A stretch of 41,966 nt of DNA, taken from contig PUKE01000043.1 of NCBI GenBank assembly GCA_003550425.1, positions 1 through 41,966 on the forward strand, in the 5' to 3' direction. This document shows, piece by piece, positions 8,123 through 16,104 of the stretch; the stretch's first letter is position 1, and every line of letters starts with the position of its first letter. Both the position numbers and the translations under genes were made by a program. The DNA comes from Nitriliruptoria bacterium (GTDB lineage: Bacteria > Actinomycetota > Nitriliruptoria > Euzebyales > Egibacteraceae). Under the pieces are notes generated by a model, which saw nothing but the letters and a program-made list of their open reading frames with translations, had not been told where the DNA came from and ran no database searches.

Positions 8123-9282
8123 CCTGGCTCCACGGCGCTCGCATGGTCGCCCAGCCCGGCAGCGTCGCGGACCAGTCGCGCGACGGCCTGTGCCGCGTCG
8201 GGTCGCCCCAGCTCGCGCGCGGCCGCGGCCATCGTGGCGGTGCGGTCGCGGTCGGCCAGCAGCGGCGCGACCTCGGCGACCAGCCGCGGGCCGTCCAGCG
8301 CGGCGTCGGGCACGTGGACCGCGCCACCAGCCTGGGCGAGGGCCTGGGCGTTGGCGGTCTGCTCGTCGGCGGCCGCGTGGGGGTAGGGCACCAGCACCGC
8401 GGGGACCCCGACCGCGGTCAGCTCCGCCACCGTCGACGCGCCGGCGCGGCAGACGACCACGTCGGCTGCGGCATAGGCGTCGGCCATCGAGGCGAGGTAG
8501 CGGTGGGTCACCACGTGGAGGCCGCGCCGGTCCCGCGCGCGCCAGGCCGCCTCCACGCGCGTGCCGTCGCGCTCCCCAGCGGCGTGGAGCACCTGCAGCC
8601 CGACGGGCTCGGGCCAGTGCTCGGTGGCCTCGAGGACCGCGTCGTTGAGCCGACGCGACCCCAGCGAGCCGCCGAAGACCAACAGGGTGCGCCGCCGCGG
8701 GTCGAGCCCGAGCCGCACCGCCGCGGGCGTGCGATCCGGCAGGCGCCCGCCCAGGAGATCCCCTCGGATCGGGTTGCCGGTGAGCACCACCCGCTCGGGT
8801 CGCGGGAACCGCTCGGCCACGCCCGGCATGCTCACCGCCACCGCCTGCGCCCATCGGGCTGCCAGCCGGTTGGCGAGCCCGGGCACGGCGTTCTGCTCGT
8901 GGACCACCAGCGGCGTGCGCGCCAGCCGCGCCCCCGCGGCCAGCGGCCCGGCGGTGTAGCCCCCGAACGCGAGCGCGGCCACCGCTCCCTCCGCCCGGGC
9001 CAGGCGCGCCACGCTCGCCCCGGCGCGCACCACGTCGGCGGCGGCCCGCGCTCGCGCGACAGCCGCCTGTCCGCGCAGGGGTGACGCGGGCACCGTGTGC
9101 AGCGCGAAGCCGGCCGCGGGCACCAGCCGCTGCTCGAGTCCCGTGGGGGTGCCCACGAACACCACGCGGATCCCACCCTCGCGCAACGTCTCGGCCACGG
9201 CCAGCGCGGGGTTCACGTGACCGCCGGTGCCGCCGCCGCTGACCAGCACGGTCGGATGGTCGGGGTCTGCTCGCTCGCTCAC
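8119..9282 (-). CDS. murG: UDP-GlcNAc:lipid I GlcNAc-transferase MurG
   Basis: GT-B glycosyltransferase of 387 residues converting lipid I to lipid II at the inner face of the membrane. Seen: VSGGGTGGHVNPALA (N-terminal glycine loop), FGGYTAGP, HEQNAVPGLANR, VLTGNPIR, FGGSLGSRRLN and the UDP-GlcNAc site region RAGASTVAEL...VPYPHAAADEQTANA. The GTG start is preceded by AGGAGG at four bases and overlaps the ftsW stop as GTGA, so the start is well supported. Confidence 0.97.
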   Translation of the reverse strand: MSERADPDHPTVLVSGGGTGGHVNPALAVAETLREGGIRVVFVGTPTGLEQRLVPAAGFALHTVPASPLRGQAAVARARAAADVVRAGASVARLARAEGAVAALAFGGYTAGPLAAGARLARTPLVVHEQNAVPGLANRLAARWAQAVAVSMPGVAERFPRPERVVLTGNPIRGDLLGGRLPDRTPAAVRLGLDPRRRTLLVFGGSLGSRRLNDAVLEATEHWPEPVGLQVLHAAGERDGTRVEAAWRARDRRGLHVVTHRYLASMADAYAAADVVVCRAGASTVAELTAVGVPAVLVPYPHAAADEQTANAQALAQAGGAVHVPDAALDGPRLVAEVAPLLADRDRTATMAAAARELGRPDAAQAVARLVRDAAGLGDHASAVEPG

Positions 9283-10490
9283 GTCGCCTCCTGTGCGCCT
9301 GCGTCCGGTCCGGTCTCGGCGCGACTCCCGCGTCGGGCGATGGCCACCAGCACGCCCACCGCGACCAGGGTGACCAGCAGCGAGGTGCCGCCGAAGCTGA
9401 TGAGCGGCAGCGTCACGCCGGTCACTGGCAGCAGCCCGACCACCGAGCCCATGTTCATCAGCGCCTGCAGCGACACCCAGCCCGTCAGGCTCGCCGCCAG
9501 CAGGCGCTCGAAGGGGGTGGCGGCCCGCCGCGCGGCCAGCACCCCGGCGACCACGAGCGCCGCGAAGGCCAGGAGCACGACCAGGGCGCCGACCAGGCCC
9601 AGCTCCTCGCCGATGATGGCGTAGATGAAGTCGGTGTGGGCGTTGGGGACATACATCCACTGCCCGCGGCCCTGCCCCAGCCCGCGGCCGGTCAGCCCAC
9701 CGGAGGCCAGGGCGATGAACCCCTGCTGGGCCTGATACCCCGCGTCGCCGGCGTGGGCCGCGGGGTCCAGCCAGGCCGTCAGGCGCATCATGCGGAACGG
9801 CGCGGCCAGGATGAGCCCGATGGCCACCGCCACCGCGGCGCCGACCCCCACGCCGACCAGCCGGCCGGGCAGCCCGGCGACCAGCAGCACGATCGCCCCG
9901 GCCGCGGCCACCAGCAGCCCCATCTCGAGGTCCGGGCCCGCCAGCACCAGGCCGGCTGCCAGGGCGATGACCCACAGGCCCGGCAGCAGCAGCGCGTGCA
10001 GGTCCCCGCCTCGCACCCGCGCCCAGCGGCGAGCCAGCACGTGGGCGAGCACCAGCGGCACCGTCAGCTTCGCGAGCTCGCTGGGCTGGAGCCCTACCGG
10101 CCCCAGCGACAGCCAGCGTCGCGCCCCGTGCACCTCGACGCCGATGCCGGGGACCAGCACCAGCGCGCACAGCGCCAGCGACACCCCGAGCGCCGGCCAG
10201 GCCAGGCGCCGCAGCTGGTGCGGGTCGGTGCGCGCGAGCAGCACGGCCACGGGCACCCCCAGCGCGGCCCACAGCAGCTGGCGCCGCGCGATGGCGGTCG
10301 GCGACCCCTCGCGGGCGGCCTCCACGAAGGACGCCGAGAAGGTCATCACGAGCCCGACCGCCAGTAGCAGGGCCGCGGTGACCACGAGCACCACCGCCGG
10401 CATCGGCCAGGCGCGTGGGGCCCGCTCCCGGGCGCGCCGAGCGCGGGCCTCGCGATCGCGTCGGTCCTTGGCGCTGGCGGCGCGGCTCAT
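9279..10490 (-). CDS. ftsW: SEDS glycosyltransferase FtsW
   Basis: Polytopic protein of 403 residues, about ten membrane segments after a basic cytoplasmic N-terminus. FtsW polymerises lipid II into septal glycan together with FtsI. Family blocks: GARRWLSLGPVGLQPSELAKL, GGLTGRGLGQG, PNAHTDFIYAIIGEELG (with the catalytic Asp of SEDS enzymes) and GVTLPLISFGGTSLL. The usual QPD(L/F)GT block reads AGPDLEMG, so the Gln and Gly-Thr are replaced. It starts at ATG overlapping the murD stop (ATGA). Position between murG and murD with the partner ftsI upstream favours FtsW over RodA. Confidence 0.95.
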   Translation of the reverse strand: MSRAASAKDRRDREARARRARERAPRAWPMPAVVLVVTAALLLAVGLVMTFSASFVEAAREGSPTAIARRQLLWAALGVPVAVLLARTDPHQLRRLAWPALGVSLALCALVLVPGIGVEVHGARRWLSLGPVGLQPSELAKLTVPLVLAHVLARRWARVRGGDLHALLLPGLWVIALAAGLVLAGPDLEMGLLVAAAGAIVLLVAGLPGRLVGVGVGAAVAVAIGLILAAPFRMMRLTAWLDPAAHAGDAGYQAQQGFIALASGGLTGRGLGQGRGQWMYVPNAHTDFIYAIIGEELGLVGALVVLLAFAALVVAGVLAARRAATPFERLLAASLTGWVSLQALMNMGSVVGLLPVTGVTLPLISFGGTSLLVTLVAVGVLVAIARRGSRAETGPDAGAQEAT

Positions 10491-11893
10491 GGCGAGGCCT
10501 CCCCCATCGGCGCGTCCAGCCGCTCGACGGCCGCGCGGAACGCCAGGCCCCGCGCCGCGTAGCTCGCGAACTGGTCGAACGAGGCCGCTGCGGGGCTGAG
10601 CAGCACCGTGTCGCCGGGCTCGGCGTGCCGGGCGGCCAGGGGCACGGCCCGGTCGAGCGTGTCGGCGCGGACCGCAGGCACCCCCGCGCGGCGCGCCAGG
10701 GCCTCGACGGCCTCCGCGCCGACGCCGATGGCCACGACCAGGCGGACCCGACCGGGCAGCAGCGCGGCGAGGTCGTCCAGGGCCAGGCCCTTGAGCAGCC
10801 CGCCGGCGATCCAGACGACCGAGTCGTGGGCGACCAGCGCCGACGCCGCCGCGTGGGGGTTGGTGGCCTTTGAGTCGTCGACGTAGCGCACGCCGTGGCG
10901 CACCGCGACCTCCTCGAGGCGGTGCGGCCCAGGGCGAAAGCCCGTCAGGCCGCGCGCCACGCCCTCGGCGTCGGCCCCCGCCACGAGCGCCGCCGCCGCG
11001 GCGCAGGCCGCGTCGGCGACGAAGGCCGGCTCGGCGCTGGGCAGGTCGCTGACCCGCGCGATCGTCGCTGGCGTCGGCGCCAGGCGCGACACGAGCGCGT
11101 CCTCGACCACCCCGACCCCGCCCTCGGGCGGCGCGCCCAGCGTGACCGGCACCTGGCGCGCCGGCGGGGGGTGGGCGTCGCGCACCGCGCGAGCCCCCGC
11201 GTCGTCGACGAACACCACCGCGGCGTCGCCCTCGCGCTGGTTGGCCCACACGCGCGCCTTGGAGGCCGCGTAGTCCTCGAGGTCGGGATGCCAGTCGAGG
11301 TGGTCGGGCGCGAGGTTGAGCAGCACGCCGACCTCGGCGCGCAGGGCCGCGGAGAAGCGCAGCTGGAAGCTGGACAGCTCGGCCACGACCACCGGCGGGG
11401 GGTCGGGCACGGCCAAGAGGTCGCACAGCGGGGGACCGAGGTTGCCGCCGGCCGGGGCCGCCAGGCAGGCCGCGGCGAGCTCGGTGGTGGTGGTCTTGCC
11501 GTTGGTGCCGGTGATCGCCACGAGCGTCGTGCGCCCGGCCGCGCGGCGCCAGGCCAGCTCGGGCTCGCTCCACACCTCGAGGCCACGCGCGAGCGCGCCG
11601 GCCAGCAGCGGGTGGGACAGCGGCAGGCCCGGGCTGGTCACCACCAGGTCGCAGCCCGCCAGCACCTCGGCGTCCGCGCAGCCCAGGCGCACCTGCGCCC
11701 CCTGGCGCCGCGCCAGCGCAGCGCCAGGTGCCACGGCCGCCTCCTCGCGGGTGTCCACGGCCACCACGTCGGCGACCCCGGTGCCCTCGAGCGCGCGCAG
11801 GATCGCCGCGCCCGAGGTGCCCAGCCCGAGCACGCCGACCCGCCGGCCGTGCAGTGCCGCCAGCGCCGCCTCGGGCGCGAGGGGAGCGCGCAT
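10487..11893 (-). CDS. murD: UDP-MurNAc-L-alanine--D-glutamate ligase MurD
   Basis: Mur ligase of 468 residues adding D-Glu to UDP-MurNAc-L-Ala. It shows an N-terminal Rossmann loop VGVLGLGTSGAA, VTSPGLP, P-loop ITGTNGKTTTTEL, NLAPDHLDWH and a C-terminal DDSKATNPHAA with SPAAASFDQF, which are MurD hallmarks (DSKATN, SPAxASFDxF). The ATG shares one base with the mraY stop (TGATG) and the stop overlaps ftsW as ATGA. Confidence 0.97.
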   Translation of the reverse strand: MRAPLAPEAALAALHGRRVGVLGLGTSGAAILRALEGTGVADVVAVDTREEAAVAPGAALARRQGAQVRLGCADAEVLAGCDLVVTSPGLPLSHPLLAGALARGLEVWSEPELAWRRAAGRTTLVAITGTNGKTTTTELAAACLAAPAGGNLGPPLCDLLAVPDPPPVVVAELSSFQLRFSAALRAEVGVLLNLAPDHLDWHPDLEDYAASKARVWANQREGDAAVVFVDDAGARAVRDAHPPPARQVPVTLGAPPEGGVGVVEDALVSRLAPTPATIARVSDLPSAEPAFVADAACAAAAALVAGADAEGVARGLTGFRPGPHRLEEVAVRHGVRYVDDSKATNPHAAASALVAHDSVVWIAGGLLKGLALDDLAALLPGRVRLVVAIGVGAEAVEALARRAGVPAVRADTLDRAVPLAARHAEPGDTVLLSPAAASFDQFASYAARGLAFRAAVERLDAPMGEASP

Positions 11894-12978
11894 CAGCCGC
11901 CCCCCAGCCGCTGCAGGTAGTCGGCGTAGAACAGGCCGAGGCCGAGCGAGGTCACGATGCCGGCGATGATCCAGAAGCGCACGATCACCGTGGTCTCGCG
12001 CCACCCCTTGAGCTCGAAGTGATGATGCAGCGGCGCCATCTTGAACAGCCGGCGCCCTCGAGCCCGGAACACCGCGACCTGGAGCATCACGCTCACCGTC
12101 TCGATCACGAACAGCCCACCGATCAGCACCAGCAGCAGCTCGGTCTCGGTGAGCACCGCGAGCGCGGCCATGAGGCCGCCCAGCCCCAGCGAGCCGACGT
12201 CGCCCATGAAGACCTGCGCGGGCGGGGCGTTCCACCACAGGAAGCCAAGGCACGCGCCGAGCCCGGCGGCGCCCGCCACGGCCAGCCCGTCGGCGTGCAG
12301 CCACGCCTCCAGCGTGTAGAGGCCCTCGAAGGAGCCCGGGATGATGGCACCGTCCTCGTCGGTCTCCACCGAGCCGTGGCGCAGGATCCAGTAGGCGATC
12401 AGCGTGTAGGCCCCGAAGACCATCGCCGAGCTGCCCGCGGCCAGCCCGTCCAGCCCGTCGGTGAGGTTCACGGCGTTGGAGGTGCCCGCCAGGATCACGA
12501 AGCACCAGACCACGAAGAAGGGGCCGAAGTCCAGGGGCTCGAGCGGGCCGATGAGCGACAGCGTCGTGGAGGTCTCGGCCACGTAGGTCGCGCCGAGGGC
12601 GAACAGGACCGCGACCAGGGCCTGCCCGCCGAACTTGGCGGTCGCGGAGAGCCCGAGGTTGCGTCGGCGGCGCAGCTTGATGAAGTCGTCGAGGAAGCCC
12701 ACGCCGCCCATGAGGGCGAAGGTCCCGATGGCCAGCAGCCCGCCCGGGGAGTAGCGAGGCCCGTAGACCATCGTGGCCACGAGGTAGCCGATCACCCCGG
12801 CCGCGATCATCGCGATGCCGCCCATCGTGGGCGTGCCGCTCTTGGTCACGTGCCCCTGCGGGCCGTCCTCGCGGATCGACTGGCCGTAGCCGTGCCCGCG
12901 GAACCAGCGGACCACCAGGGGCGTGGCGACCAGGGAGACCGCCATGGACACCGCGACCGCCAGCAGGATCGCCCTCAT
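11893..12978 (-). CDS. mraY: Phospho-MurNAc-pentapeptide transferase MraY
   Basis: Integral membrane enzyme of 361 residues, about ten helices, that transfers phospho-MurNAc-pentapeptide to undecaprenyl phosphate to make lipid I. Motifs: GTPTMGG, GFLDDFIKLRR (catalytic Asp pair), NAVNLTDGLDGLA, FMGDVGSLGLGG and the late KMAPLHHHFELKGW histidine block. Length is normal. ATG overlaps the murF stop as ATGA. Confidence 0.98.
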   Translation of the reverse strand: MRAILLAVAVSMAVSLVATPLVVRWFRGHGYGQSIREDGPQGHVTKSGTPTMGGIAMIAAGVIGYLVATMVYGPRYSPGGLLAIGTFALMGGVGFLDDFIKLRRRRNLGLSATAKFGGQALVAVLFALGATYVAETSTTLSLIGPLEPLDFGPFFVVWCFVILAGTSNAVNLTDGLDGLAAGSSAMVFGAYTLIAYWILRHGSVETDEDGAIIPGSFEGLYTLEAWLHADGLAVAGAAGLGACLGFLWWNAPPAQVFMGDVGSLGLGGLMAALAVLTETELLLVLIGGLFVIETVSVMLQVAVFRARGRRLFKMAPLHHHFELKGWRETTVIVRFWIIAGIVTSLGLGLFYADYLQRLGGG

Positions 12979-14411
12979 GGGCTGCCCTCCGCGCCCGGCT
13001 CGTCGCCGGCCGCCGCGTCCGCGCCCCCGAGGTCGCGGGCCAGCCCGGCGGCCAGGGACTCGAGCCCGACCGCGCGGCTGGCCTTGACCAGCACCGCGCT
13101 GCGCGCGTCCACGTGGTCGCGCGCCACCGCTCGCGCGGCGTCGCCATCGGCGACCTGCGCCAGCGCGCCGCCGAACCCGGCCGCGCGGGCGCCCGTCGCG
13201 ATCGGCTCGGCGGCCGCGCCCACCACGATCAGGGCGTCCAGGCCCAGCGCGGCGACCCGGGCGCCGACCTCGCGGTGCGCCTCCTCCGTGGTGGCGCCCA
13301 GCTCGGCCATCTCGCCGAGGATCGCCACCCGCGTGCCCGGCACGCCCACCGCGGCCAGCGCGTCCAGCGCGGCGGCGGTGGAGGCGGGGTTGGCGTTGTA
13401 GGCGTCGTTCAGCACCACGCCGCCCTCGGGCAGGTCGTGGGCCTCCAGGCGCCACCGCGAGCCGCGCGCGGTGGCCAGCGCCGCGGCGGCCGCCTCGAGG
13501 TCGACCCCGGCGGCGTCGGCCACCGCGAGCGCGCACAGGGCGTTGACGACGTTGTGGGCCCCGGGCAGCGCCAGGCGCACGGGGACGCGGCGGCCATCGG
13601 GCGCGAGGGCCTCGAAGCTCGCCCGCGCGCGCCGGTCGAGGGTGACCTCGCGCGCGCGCCAGTCCCGCGCGGCGTCGTGGCCCACGGTGACGCTGGCGGC
13701 CACCGTGCGCTCGGCCAGCCCGGCCACGCGGGGGTCGTCGCCGGCCAGGACGGCCAGGCCCTCGGGCGCCAGCGCCTCGACCAGCTCGCCCTTGGCCTGC
13801 GCGACGGCGTCGAGGCTGCCGAGCAGCTCGAGGTGGCTCGCCCCCACGGCGGTGACCACGGCGATGTCGGGGCGCAGCAGCGGGGCGAGGCGCGCGATGT
13901 GGCCGATGCCGCGGGTGCCCACCTCGGCCACCAGCGCCTGGCTGGTGCGCTCGAGACGGGCGCAGGTCAGCGGCACGCCGAGGTCGTTGTTGTAGGAGCC
14001 GGGGGCGGCGACCGTCTCCAGCCCCGCGCCGAGGGCGGCGCGGGTCAGGTCCTTGGTGGTGGTCTTGCCCTGCGACCCGGTGATGGCCACCACCAGCGGG
14101 TCGACGGTGTCGCGGATCCAGGAGCCAAGGCCCTGGAGCGCGTCCAGCGGGTCGTCCACGAGGATCGGCCCGGGCGCGTCGGGCACCGGGCGACCCGCGG
14201 CGACCAGCGCGCCGGTGGCGCCGCGGGCGGCGGCGTCGGCCACGAAGTCGTGCCCGTCGGCGTGCTCGCCGGGCAGGGCGACGAACAGCGCGCCGGGCCC
14301 CGCCTCGCGCGAGTCGATGACGACCCGGTCGGCCACGCGGTCGCCATCGGCAGGGCCCGCGAGGTCCCCGCCGACGATCTCGGCGATCTGGTCCAGCCGC
14401 AGCGAGATCAT
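12975..14411 (-). CDS. murF: UDP-MurNAc-tripeptide--D-Ala-D-Ala ligase MurF
   Basis: Mur ligase of 478 residues completing the UDP-MurNAc-pentapeptide. N-terminal domain with DSREAGPGALFVALPGEHADGH (residues about 31-52), P-loop ITGSQGKTTTKDL, SYNNDLGVPLT, ASHLELLGS, and C-terminal NDAYNANPAST and ILGEMAELG. The NDAYNANPxS block is typical of MurF. No ddl lies in this cluster, so D-Ala-D-Ala must be supplied from a locus elsewhere. ATG overlaps the murE stop (ATGA). Confidence 0.97.
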   Translation of the reverse strand: MISLRLDQIAEIVGGDLAGPADGDRVADRVVIDSREAGPGALFVALPGEHADGHDFVADAAARGATGALVAAGRPVPDAPGPILVDDPLDALQGLGSWIRDTVDPLVVAITGSQGKTTTKDLTRAALGAGLETVAAPGSYNNDLGVPLTCARLERTSQALVAEVGTRGIGHIARLAPLLRPDIAVVTAVGASHLELLGSLDAVAQAKGELVEALAPEGLAVLAGDDPRVAGLAERTVAASVTVGHDAARDWRAREVTLDRRARASFEALAPDGRRVPVRLALPGAHNVVNALCALAVADAAGVDLEAAAAALATARGSRWRLEAHDLPEGGVVLNDAYNANPASTAAALDALAAVGVPGTRVAILGEMAELGATTEEAHREVGARVAALGLDALIVVGAAAEPIATGARAAGFGGALAQVADGDAARAVARDHVDARSAVLVKASRAVGLESLAAGLARDLGGADAAAGDEPGAEGSP

Positions 14412-15889
14412 CGCGCGCCCCCTTGCTCGGCGAGCACCTCGCGCGCCACCGCGCGGTCGTCGAAGTCCACGACGCGGTCGCCGAGGTCCTGGGTGGTCTC
14501 GTGCCCCTTGCCGGCCAGCACCACCACGTCGCCCGGCTCGGCGCGCGCCAGCGCCAGGGCGATCGCCGCGCGCCGGTCGGGCTCCACGTGCAGCTCGCGG
14601 GGGTCCGCCGCCCGTGCCCCGGCCACGAGCGCCGCCAGGATGTCGTCGGGGTCCTCGTGGCGGGGGTTGTCGCTGGTCAGGATGGTGCGGTCGGCCGCCG
14701 CCGCGGCCTCCCCCATGGGGCCGCGCTTGCCCCGGTCGCGATCGCCACCACAGCCGAGCACCACGGTCACCCGCCCCTGCGCGAGCTCGCGGGCCGCCTC
14801 CAGCACGCCCACGACCGCCTCGGGCGTGTGGGCGTAGTCCACCAGGATCGTGAAGGGGGCGCCGGCCTCGACGCGCTCCATGCGTCCGCGCACGTGGCCA
14901 CTGGCCAGGCCTTGCGCGGCGGTGGTCGGGTCGAGCCCGGCCTCCACGCTCATCGCCACGGCCAGCAGCGCGTTGGCGACGTTGAACCGACCCGGCAGCG
15001 GCAGCGTCACCGGCACGTGCCAGCCGGGCCCGCGGGCCACGAACGACGCGCCCGCAGCCGACAGCGCCACCTCGTGCGCGCGCACGTCGGCGTCCTCGGC
15101 GACCACGCCCACGGTGGTCACCGGCACGCGGGCCTGGTCGGCCATCCATCGGCCCCAGGCGTCGTCGATGCACACCGCGGCACGGTCGGACAGCTCCGGG
15201 GTCAGCAGCTGGGCCTTGGCGGCGGCGTAGCGCTCGAGGTCGCCGTGGAAGTCGAGGTGGTCCTGGCTGAGGGTGGTGAACCCCGCGACCGCCACCCGCG
15301 TGCCGCCCATGCGCCCGAGCGCGAGCCCGTGGCTGGACACCTCCATGACCGCGGCGCGGACGCCCTCGTCGCGCAGCCGCCGCCACAGCCGCTGCAGCTC
15401 GCTGGCCTCGGGCGTGGTCCGGGTGCCGGCCTGCGACCAGCCGTGGCCCCGCACCCCGGTGGTGCCGATCAGACCGGCCGGCCGACCGGCATGCTCGAGG
15501 ATCGCGTGCAGCAGGGTGGCGGTGGTCGTCTTCCCGTTGGTGCCGGTCACGCCGAGCACGAGCAGGTCGCGGCTGGGATGGCCGTGCACGACCGCCGCGG
15601 CGGGCCCGAGGGCGTGGGCGACGCGGTCCACCGCGACCTGCGGCACGGGCGCGTCCACCGGGTGCTCGACGAGCAGCGCCGGGCTGCCAGCCGCGGCCGC
15701 GCCCGGGGCGAAGTCATGGCCGTCGGCGCGCGCGCCGGGGCGCGCGGCGAACAGCACGCCGGGTCCGGCCTCGCGGCTGTCGTGCGTCACGTCGGTGAGC
15801 CAGGGGTCGCCGTCGGTGCCGACGGGTCGCCCGTCCACGGCCTCGGCGACGGCCGACAGCGGGGCGCCGGCAGCGGGCGGGTCGGTCAC
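14408..15889 (-). CDS. murE: UDP-MurNAc-dipeptide--meso-diaminopimelate ligase MurE
   Basis: Mur ligase of 493 residues that adds the third stem-peptide residue. P-loop VTGTNGKTTTATL, EVSSHGLALGR, LSQDHLDFHG, YAHTPEAV and GCGGDRDRGKRGPMG are seen. The specificity loop reads DNPR (407-410), the motif of meso-diaminopimelate enzymes; Lys-type enzymes lack the Arg. The wall should therefore be of DAP type. The GTG start has GGAG ten bases upstream. The frame runs open to 16108, but that extension is a low-complexity repeat region. It opens a new transcript after a 215-bp gap. Confidence 0.95.
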   Translation of the reverse strand: MTDPPAAGAPLSAVAEAVDGRPVGTDGDPWLTDVTHDSREAGPGVLFAARPGARADGHDFAPGAAAAGSPALLVEHPVDAPVPQVAVDRVAHALGPAAAVVHGHPSRDLLVLGVTGTNGKTTTATLLHAILEHAGRPAGLIGTTGVRGHGWSQAGTRTTPEASELQRLWRRLRDEGVRAAVMEVSSHGLALGRMGGTRVAVAGFTTLSQDHLDFHGDLERYAAAKAQLLTPELSDRAAVCIDDAWGRWMADQARVPVTTVGVVAEDADVRAHEVALSAAGASFVARGPGWHVPVTLPLPGRFNVANALLAVAMSVEAGLDPTTAAQGLASGHVRGRMERVEAGAPFTILVDYAHTPEAVVGVLEAARELAQGRVTVVLGCGGDRDRGKRGPMGEAAAAADRTILTSDNPRHEDPDDILAALVAGARAADPRELHVEPDRRAAIALALARAEPGDVVVLAGKGHETTQDLGDRVVDFDDRAVAREVLAEQGGAR

Positions 15890-15910
15890 GATCGGAGGGC
15901 TCCAGCGTCG

Positions 15911-15960
15911 CGGTGGGTGCGGTGGGTGCGGTGGTTGCGGTGCGGTGGCTGCGCTCGGTG
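15911..15960. repeat. Degenerate 9-bp tandem repeat upstream of murE
   Basis: The + strand has CGGTGGGTG twice in a row (15911-15928), then CGGTGGTTG, a broken CGGTG, CGGTGGCTG and CGCTCGGTG. It lies 22-71 bases upstream of the murE start, inside the probable murE leader. It could be replication-slippage sequence without function, or could tune leader structure. Confidence 0.65.
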
Positions 15961-15987
15961 CGGTCGATGGTGCGCCGATGCGCTCGC

Positions 15988-16015
15988 AGGATAGCCAAGC
16001 CGTGCCCGCGCACGG
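15988..16015 (-). promoter_or_regulatory. Putative murE promoter with adjacent inverted repeat
   Basis: The minus strand has TATCCT (15993-15988, context GCTATCCTGCG) as a candidate -10. A perfect 6-bp inverted repeat CCGTGC-CCGC-GCACGG (16000-16015) covers the spacer and -35 position. No good -35 hexamer is visible. Weak on its own, but it lies in one of only two real gaps of the dcw cluster. Confidence 0.35.
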
Positions 16016-16028
16016 ATCACCTCCGGCA

Positions 16029-16066
16029 CCAGCGCGGGTCGCCGGCGCCGCCGAGGGCGACGCTGG
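16029..16066 (-). terminator. Imperfect stem-loop after ftsI
   Basis: CCAGCG (16029-16034) pairs with CGCTGG (16061-16066), and TCGCC (16039-16043) with GGCGA (16056-16060), leaving a 4-base bulge. It lies about 40 bases after the ftsI stop. There is no T run, so termination is only possible. Confidence 0.3.
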
Positions 16067-16104
16067 CCCTCGCTGCGCGGCCCGGGGCCGGCAGCCATCC
16101 CGGC

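Noticed and set aside
15911-15960. Tandem repeats as a CRISPR array
   Set aside because: Units are 9 bases with no spacers, and no cas genes are present.
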